From assembly GCF_900890705.1 (NCBI RefSeq), contig NZ_CAAHFH010000002.1, forward strand, positions 992,001-1,056,000: DNA of 64,000 nucleotides, in the 5' to 3' direction. Positions 59,064 to 64,000 of this stretch are shown here, piece after piece. The DNA is from Pontiella sulfatireligans. Lineage in GTDB: Bacteria; Verrucomicrobiota; Kiritimatiellia; Kiritimatiellales; Pontiellaceae. Each line of letters begins with the position of its first letter. The stretch's first letter is position 1. The notes beneath the pieces are model-generated. The model ran no database searches and had not been told where the DNA came from. It saw only the letters and a program-made list of their open reading frames with translations. The position numbers and the translations under genes are program-made.

Positions 59064-59768
59064 TTAGCCTCGAGCTGCCGTTATCACATGAACAGTTGCC
59101 GCTCCGCCCTTTTTCAGAGCCTTCGCACAGGCATTCACCGTTGCTCCCGTGGTCATCACATCATCGACCAGCAGCACGCGCCGCCCAGCCAGCCTTTTCT
59201 CTCTCCTCGATTGAAAAGCGTTTTTCACGTTACTAAGCCTCTGCGGCGCTGTCAAATTTGTTTGCGTGGCGGTCGGCCGAATTCGGCGAAGCAGTCCGGG
59301 CGCCGAAAGGCATCCGATACGGCGGGCCAGCTCGTGCGCCAGCAGGGCGGACTGGTTGTAGCCGCGACCGCGCCGCCGGGAATGGTGAAGCGGTACGGGC
59401 ACGACGAGATCGAAGGAACGGCCCGGATATTCGGCCTTTAAACAGGTGTAGAGCCATTCGGCCACATCGGGGGCGAGCCAAAACGCTTTGTCGTATTTCA
59501 ACATCCGGAGCGCCTCCCCCACCACGCCGGAATAGCGGGAAGCCGACCGAGCGCCGTCGAATGCGGGTTTTTCAGCCGAGCAGGCATAGCAGATAAAGTC
59601 GTGGTCAACGGCGCCGGCGACGGGATCGCCGCACAGATCGCAGAACGGCGGTTCAACCGGGGAAACATCGGACCAGCAGTCCCAGCACACATAGCGGAAC
59701 ATTTCCGGCGACGACTCCCCGCAGCCGATGCAGCGGCGGGGATAGAGCATGTCCAAAAGCAATTCCAT
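59064..59768 (-). CDS. comF: ComF-family phosphoribosyltransferase-like protein
   Basis: The 234-residue protein has the ComF double zinc-finger N-terminus (RRCIGCGESS, FCDLCGDPV, FICYACSAE) and a phosphoribosyltransferase fold ending in the PRPP loop VLLVDDVMTTGATVNAC. ComF acts in DNA uptake during natural transformation, possibly with the helicase ComFA. dprA lies 5 kb away on the same strand. It ends 15 bases before accD. Confidence 0.93.
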   Translation of the reverse strand: MELLLDMLYPRRCIGCGESSPEMFRYVCWDCWSDVSPVEPPFCDLCGDPVAGAVDHDFICYACSAEKPAFDGARSASRYSGVVGEALRMLKYDKAFWLAPDVAEWLYTCLKAEYPGRSFDLVVPVPLHHSRRRGRGYNQSALLAHELARRIGCLSAPGLLRRIRPTATQTNLTAPQRLSNVKNAFQSRREKRLAGRRVLLVDDVMTTGATVNACAKALKKGGAATVHVITAARG

Positions 59769-59813
59769 TGCTTTAAATTCCTAAGTGCGGACTTCGAAAT
59801 CAGGATGTAGGGC

Positions 59814-60626
59814 TTATTCCTGGACGATGGGATCGAGATGGATCACTTCGGGGATGATAACCGGCAGATCAACATCCTTGGCCCAGTATACGCGCCCCTT
59901 GATCAGCAGCGACCGGTTGAGGTGCGACTCCATCTGCTTTTCCCTTCCACGGACCAGACAGATCGGCTCTTCAATGCCGCCGGAGATCAGCACAAGCTTG
60001 TAGAGTCCTGGATTGGCGCGGCGCAGAATTCCGGGAATCTCTTCCTTCACGCCTTGGATCCTTGATTTGTCCTGCACCAGCAGCAGCGGAGGCAGCTCCT
60101 CTACGGGCTCGGGTTCCGGCTCAACCGCAACAGGCTCCAGTTCGGGCTCGGGTTCCGGCTCAACCACGGGCGCGGATACCGGCGGCGGCGGTTCGACGGG
60201 TTCAACATAGTCTTCACTGATCCATACGCGGCTCCCCACAGGAACCGCCACCTTGAACCAGCCGCTGAATTCGCCGTTCACCGCCAGCTCGTCGCCCCTT
60301 TTCACGACCGACAGCACCGTATAATTCAGGCTCGGTCCAGCACGGACATTGAGCTTTTTAGGAGTAACTACGCCTTCTTTGAGATAATTAGTCGCCACCC
60401 AGCCGTATAGATAGTCGGGAGGCTGCACGGCCACCCAGCCGTTCGTTGCCCCAAGGAAGACCAGCTCCTCGCCCCGCATGGCCGGCTCGAGCGACTCCGA
60501 ATTGAGATCCGGCTTGGTGCGCAGGTTTACACGGTCGCCCGTGACCCGCACTTTGGCCAGTTCGTTGGTTTCGGCAGAGATGGAGAGGGCCGTTGCGGCC
60601 AAAAGGATCGTCAGCATTAATTTCAT
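59814..60626 (-). CDS. Secreted protein with two bacterial SH3 domains
   Basis: The 270-residue protein has a signal peptide (LMLTILLAATALSISAE) and two SH3b domains, about 24-85 (RVNLRTKPDLNSESL) and 88-145 (KLNVRAGPSLNYTVL). A proline/glutamate linker of PEPEPELEP type follows, then a C-terminal domain of about 85 residues with no family I know (LYKLVLISGGIEEPICLVRG). SH3b domains often bind peptidoglycan, so a periplasmic cell-wall role is likely. GGGGGAAT precedes the start. Confidence 0.85.
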   Translation of the reverse strand: MKLMLTILLAATALSISAETNELAKVRVTGDRVNLRTKPDLNSESLEPAMRGEELVFLGATNGWVAVQPPDYLYGWVATNYLKEGVVTPKKLNVRAGPSLNYTVLSVVKRGDELAVNGEFSGWFKVAVPVGSRVWISEDYVEPVEPPPPVSAPVVEPEPEPELEPVAVEPEPEPVEELPPLLLVQDKSRIQGVKEEIPGILRRANPGLYKLVLISGGIEEPICLVRGREKQMESHLNRSLLIKGRVYWAKDVDLPVIIPEVIHLDPIVQE

Positions 60627-60640
60627 AGCATTCCCCCGGA

Positions 60641-61462
60641 TTAAAGCGCGAACAGGCTGCGCGCATTTGTTGCAGTTAAATTCGCGATGAATTCTACCGA
60701 ACAGCCCTTGAGTTCGGCAAGCTGTTTAGCGACATGAACCACAAACGCCGGCTCGTTGCGGTTTCCACGCATGGGCACCGGCGCAAGGTAAGGCGAATCG
60801 GTTTCGATCAAAAGCCGGTCGTCCGGAACATATTGGACAACCTTGCGCAGCGGTTCGGCGTTGGCAAAGGAGACAATCCCGCTGAAGCTGATCATCAGCC
60901 CCAAATCGAGCACCTGGCGGGCAAAGGCGGCTTCGCGGGTGAAGCAGTGCAGTACGCCCAACCGGGCGGGATCGCCTTTCCAAGCTTTGGAATAATCCGT
61001 AAGAAGAGCGAGCGTGTCTTCATCGGCATCGCGCGTATGCACCACCACCGGCTTTTCAAATTCGGCGGCGAGCTCCAGATTTTCAGCAAACAGCTTTTTC
61101 TGCTCTGTGGCGGTCTCGGCCGTATAATAGTAGTCGAGACCGGTTTCACCGACGGCCTTCACCAGCGGATTCGCCAGAAACGTGCCAAGTTCGGAAAGAT
61201 CATAGTCCTCGGTCGCTTTGTCGCGGTCGTAGCCGGCACACCCGAAAATACGGCCCGGATGAGCTGCAGCCAGTTTGAGCGAAAGCGCATTGGCCTCGGC
61301 CGACCCGCCGATCGCCACCATTTCCAGCACCAAAGCTTCCTTGGCGTTTTCCAGCAACTCCGGGAAACTGCCGTCTTTTACGAACCGGTCAAAATGAACA
61401 TGGGTATCTATAAACATAATGCAGAGCAGTAAAGCGAAAGCGACATAACCCGTGCGAGACAT
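60641..61462 (-). CDS. tatD: TatD-family metal-dependent hydrolase
   Basis: The protein begins its domain with FIDTHVHFDRF (metal-binding HxH), and continues with GETGLDYYY, PVVVHTRDADEDTL, VLHCFTRE and IETDSPYLAP, the TatD order of metal ligands (DNase, Mg/Zn dependent). Two starts are possible: ATG 61417 (MFIDTH, the family norm, no ribosome-binding site) or ATG 61462, which has TTGAGGGGG upstream and adds a short hydrophobic N-terminus (YVAFALLLCI). I give the longer form because of the ribosome-binding site. Confidence 0.92.
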   Translation of the reverse strand: MSRTGYVAFALLLCIMFIDTHVHFDRFVKDGSFPELLENAKEALVLEMVAIGGSAEANALSLKLAAAHPGRIFGCAGYDRDKATEDYDLSELGTFLANPLVKAVGETGLDYYYTAETATEQKKLFAENLELAAEFEKPVVVHTRDADEDTLALLTDYSKAWKGDPARLGVLHCFTREAAFARQVLDLGLMISFSGIVSFANAEPLRKVVQYVPDDRLLIETDSPYLAPVPMRGNRNEPAFVVHVAKQLAELKGCSVEFIANLTATNARSLFAL

Positions 61463-61589
61463 ATCCCCCTCAAATTTCGTATGCCACGGATTACCAACTT
61501 TTAACGAATTATACCTTGAAGATAGATAGGTCTGTCGTCATATTGGCGCGCCTTTAATGGATTAAAGAGAAATTTAACGAGGAAACCCA

Positions 61590-63674
61590 ATGGCCAGAAC
61601 AGTCCCTTTGAAGAATGTCCGCAACATCGGCATCATGGCGCATATTGACGCCGGCAAGACCACCGTGTCTGAACGTATCTTGTACTACACCGGGCGTTCG
61701 CACAAAATCGGCGAAGTTCATGACGGCGCGGCCACCATGGACTGGATGGAACAGGAACAGGAGCGCGGCATCACGATTACTTCCGCGGCCACCACCTGCA
61801 TGTGGAAAGACCACATGATCTCAATCATCGACACCCCCGGCCACGTGGACTTCACAATGGAAGTGGAGCGTGCCCTGCGGGTACTCGACGGCGCGATTGC
61901 CCTCTACTGCGCGGTCGGCGGCGTTCAGCCCCAGTCCGAAACCGTTTGGCATCAGTCCGAGCGCTACGAAGTGCCGAAAATCGCTTTCGTCAACAAAATG
62001 GACCGCATCGGCGCGGACTTCTTCGCAGTGGTCGAAGGACTCCATAATATGCTCGGCGCCAACGCGGTTCCGGTTGTTATTCCAATCGGCGCTTCCGACA
62101 CCTTTACCGGCGTGGTTGATCTGGTCACCATGAAGGCCCTGATCTTCAACGAAGATTCCAAGGGTGCCGAGTGGGAAGAAACCGACATTCCGGCCGACCT
62201 CGTTGAAACCGCTAAAAAATGGCGCAACAACCTCGTTGAAAAATGTGCCGAAATGGACGAAGAACTGCTCGAAAAATATTTCGAAAAGGGCGACCTGACC
62301 GAAGACGAAATCTGGAAAATCCTGCGCAAGGCCACCTGCGCGCGTCAGGTTGTTCCGGTATACTGCGGCTCCGCCTTCAAGAACAAAGGCGTTCAGCAGG
62401 TTCTCGACGGCGTCATCAAGATTCTTCCGGCACCGAACGAAATTCCGCCCATCATCTGCACCAAGGATCCGAATAACCAGCGCAAGGTTCTCGACGACGA
62501 AGTTTTCTGCGCCTTGGCGTTCAAGATTATGTCCGACAAGCACATGGGCAAGCTGACTTACCTGCGCATCTACTCCGGCACCATGACGGCCGGCACCAAC
62601 ATCTGGAACTCTTCCCAGCAGAAAAAACAGCGTATCGGCCGCCTGCTCCGCATGCACTCCAACCGCCAGGAAGCCATTGATATGGCTGTGGCCGGTGACA
62701 TTGTGGCCGTGGCCGGTCTCTCCGAAACCAAAACCGGAGATACCCTTTGCGAAAAGGATAATGAAATCTTCCTCGAATCCATGGACTTCCCGGCACCGGT
62801 TATCTCGATTTCCATTAAACCGGAATCCAATGCCGACAACGAAAAGCTGGGCGAAGCTCTGCATCGTCTGGCCGACGAAGATCCGACCTTCACGGTTGCC
62901 TTCGACCATGAGACCAGCGAAACCATTATTGCTGGCATGGGCGAGCTTCACCTTGAAATCATCGTAGACCGCCTGAAGCGCGAATTTGCTGTTGTTGCTG
63001 AAGTGGGTCGTCCTGAAGTGGCGTACCGCGAAACTGCGACCTCCCCGGCCGAAGGTTTCTACAAGCACTCGAAGCAGTCCGGCGGACGCGGTCAGTACGC
63101 CCACGTTATCATGACGGTTGAGCCAGGCAATCCCGGTGATGGATTTGAATTCGAGAACAAGGTGGTTGGCGGACGTATTCCTACCGAATACATTCCTTCC
63201 GTTGAGAAAGGTGTCATTCAGGCGCTGGAAGCCGGTCCATTTGCAGGCTATCCGGTTGTAGACATGAAGGCCATCCTGCTCGACGGTTCCTACCATGATG
63301 TTGACTCCTCGGACTTCGCGTTCCAGATTGCTGGTCGCCAGTGCTTCAAGGATCTCTTCATGAAGGGGCATCCGCAACTGCTCGAACCGGTCATGAGCAT
63401 CGAAATCACCACGCCCGAAGAATTCATGGGGCCGTGCAACAGCACCATCGCACAGCGTCGCGGACGCATTGAGTCCATGGACGAGCGCGGCGGCATGAAG
63501 ATCGTCAAGGGCATGGTTCCGCTGAGCGAAATGTTCGGCTACTCCAACACGATCCGCTCCCTCACCCAGGGTCGCGCGTCGTTCTCCATGACCTTCGAGC
63601 ACTACGAGGCCGTTCCGTTCGCGATCGCCGAAGAAGTGATCAACAAGCGTCGCGGAGAAGGCAAGATCAAGTAA
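61590..63674 (+). CDS. fusA: Elongation factor G
   Basis: EF-G moves tRNAs and mRNA after each peptide bond. The 694-residue protein starts at ATG 61590 after CGAGGAAACC and has G1 AHIDAGKTT, the switch RGITITSAATT, G3 DTPGHVDF and G4 NKMD, then domains II-V (RPEVAYRET, GGRGQYAHVIM, SIEITTPEEFMGPCNS). It is a single-gene unit here, not next to tufA or rpsG. Confidence 0.97.
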   Translation: MARTVPLKNVRNIGIMAHIDAGKTTVSERILYYTGRSHKIGEVHDGAATMDWMEQEQERGITITSAATTCMWKDHMISIIDTPGHVDFTMEVERALRVLDGAIALYCAVGGVQPQSETVWHQSERYEVPKIAFVNKMDRIGADFFAVVEGLHNMLGANAVPVVIPIGASDTFTGVVDLVTMKALIFNEDSKGAEWEETDIPADLVETAKKWRNNLVEKCAEMDEELLEKYFEKGDLTEDEIWKILRKATCARQVVPVYCGSAFKNKGVQQVLDGVIKILPAPNEIPPIICTKDPNNQRKVLDDEVFCALAFKIMSDKHMGKLTYLRIYSGTMTAGTNIWNSSQQKKQRIGRLLRMHSNRQEAIDMAVAGDIVAVAGLSETKTGDTLCEKDNEIFLESMDFPAPVISISIKPESNADNEKLGEALHRLADEDPTFTVAFDHETSETIIAGMGELHLEIIVDRLKREFAVVAEVGRPEVAYRETATSPAEGFYKHSKQSGGRGQYAHVIMTVEPGNPGDGFEFENKVVGGRIPTEYIPSVEKGVIQALEAGPFAGYPVVDMKAILLDGSYHDVDSSDFAFQIAGRQCFKDLFMKGHPQLLEPVMSIEITTPEEFMGPCNSTIAQRRGRIESMDERGGMKIVKGMVPLSEMFGYSNTIRSLTQGRASFSMTFEHYEAVPFAIAEEVINKRRGEGKIK

Positions 63675-63694
63675 GCACTGCTTATTCGATTGCA

Positions 63695-63724
63695 AAAGGC
63701 CGTCCGAGAGGACGGCCTTTTTTT
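63695..63724 (+). terminator. Terminator after fusA
   Basis: AAAGGCCGTCC and GGACGGCCTTT pair around GAGA, followed by a T-run. The remaining 230 bases to the next gene show nothing I can name. Confidence 0.95.
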
Positions 63725-63900
63725 AGGTTCACATGCCCCGTTTCTCTGGGGAAGTGCGGTGGACGGGCAAAGGTGTCGCGCACGCCTCCCGCTTGCGGGA
63801 GCGCGCATTTCAGCATCGCAAGCGCACTATCAGTTTTCCCGAAAACATTATCGCCAGAAGCCATGGCGCCGAATCCCGCAATACAGCTTTTGGGATCACA

Positions 63901-63932
63901 AAAAAAACGCCCGCCTATAAAGGCCGGACGTT
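63901..63932 (-). terminator. Terminator of the gene entering from the right edge
   Basis: On the minus strand AACGTCCGGCCT and AGGCGGGCGTT pair imperfectly and are followed by TTTTTT. Confidence 0.7.
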
Positions 63933-63956
63933 TTCGTGCTTCGAGGAATCGGGAAC

Positions 63957-64000
63957 TTATTTTGCGTCGGCAATCAGCTTTTGGATGTGCTCCACATAGG
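63957..64000 (-). CDS. C-terminal end of a gene cut by the window (unidentified)
   Basis: The last 13 codons are visible, ending YVEHIQKLIADAK and TAA 63957-63959; a terminator follows. Too little to name a family. Confidence 0.55.
   Translation of the reverse strand, partial: YVEHIQKLIADAK

Overview
This 64-kb window is chromosomal DNA from a GC-rich bacterium (I estimate high-50s percent GC). It has lipoprotein and Tat signals, a two-membrane copper efflux system and a two-gene selenium tRNA-modification set. Protein style and gene mix suggest the PVC superphylum, most likely Kiritimatiellota (Pontiella-like); this is inference from family resemblance, as no rRNA is present.

Layout. 1-6.5 kb: a phospholipase-D-like lipoprotein, a decayed histidine kinase, a [2Fe-2S] thioredoxin-like protein and a Wzc-type polysaccharide tyrosine kinase. 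6.9-11.6 kb: a membrane protein and two ammonium transporter/P-II pairs; the first transporter is broken in three ways. 11.6-22.8 kb: mostly minus-strand housekeeping (rph, pilD-type peptidase, aroE, leuA, pheA, scpB, scpA, trpS), interrupted by a ParE-type toxin-antitoxin cassette; leuA has a leucine attenuator. 23.1-30.6 kb: a copper operon, CsoR-like regulator, YHS protein and CusCBA-like pump. 31-36 kb: a methyltransferase-like protein, the selenium set selD-mnmH-yedF and a Na/Pi transporter. 36.4-39.7 kb: obgE-rpmA-rplU, two linked lipoproteins and tRNA-Ala. 40-51 kb is accessory: a YncE-like/phosphoesterase protein, an IS30 remnant, a second PLD lipoprotein, a C5 methyltransferase with a probable restriction enzyme, xerC, and an AbiE toxin-antitoxin cassette. 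51-64 kb is housekeeping again: topA, dprA, aroB, folC, accD, comF, an SH3 protein, tatD and fusA.

The most unusual feature is a set of intergenic inverted repeats built from short repeated 'words' (for example ACACGAAGGCACGAAGG, TAGTCCCGCC, GAATGACAGGA, ACCACGGAGGCACGGAG). They fill many gaps between genes, and in at least nine cases the upstream gene's stop codon lies in or touches the repeat. Two also entered coding sequence (the outer-membrane factor and the RND pump). One family encloses a GxxExxY PD-(D/E)xK-type gene within a few bases on each side, and a four-helix-bundle (23S-IVS-type) gene sits between two direct copies of another family. I suggest a REP-like system of hairpins with small accompanying genes.

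A second pattern: both toxin-antitoxin cassettes are inserted at the end of a housekeeping gene and leave a diverged duplicate of that end on the far side (pheA 3' end, 33 of 39 bases; xerC 5' end, about 70 bp). In both cases the element appears to have supplied a replacement end that keeps the host gene intact.
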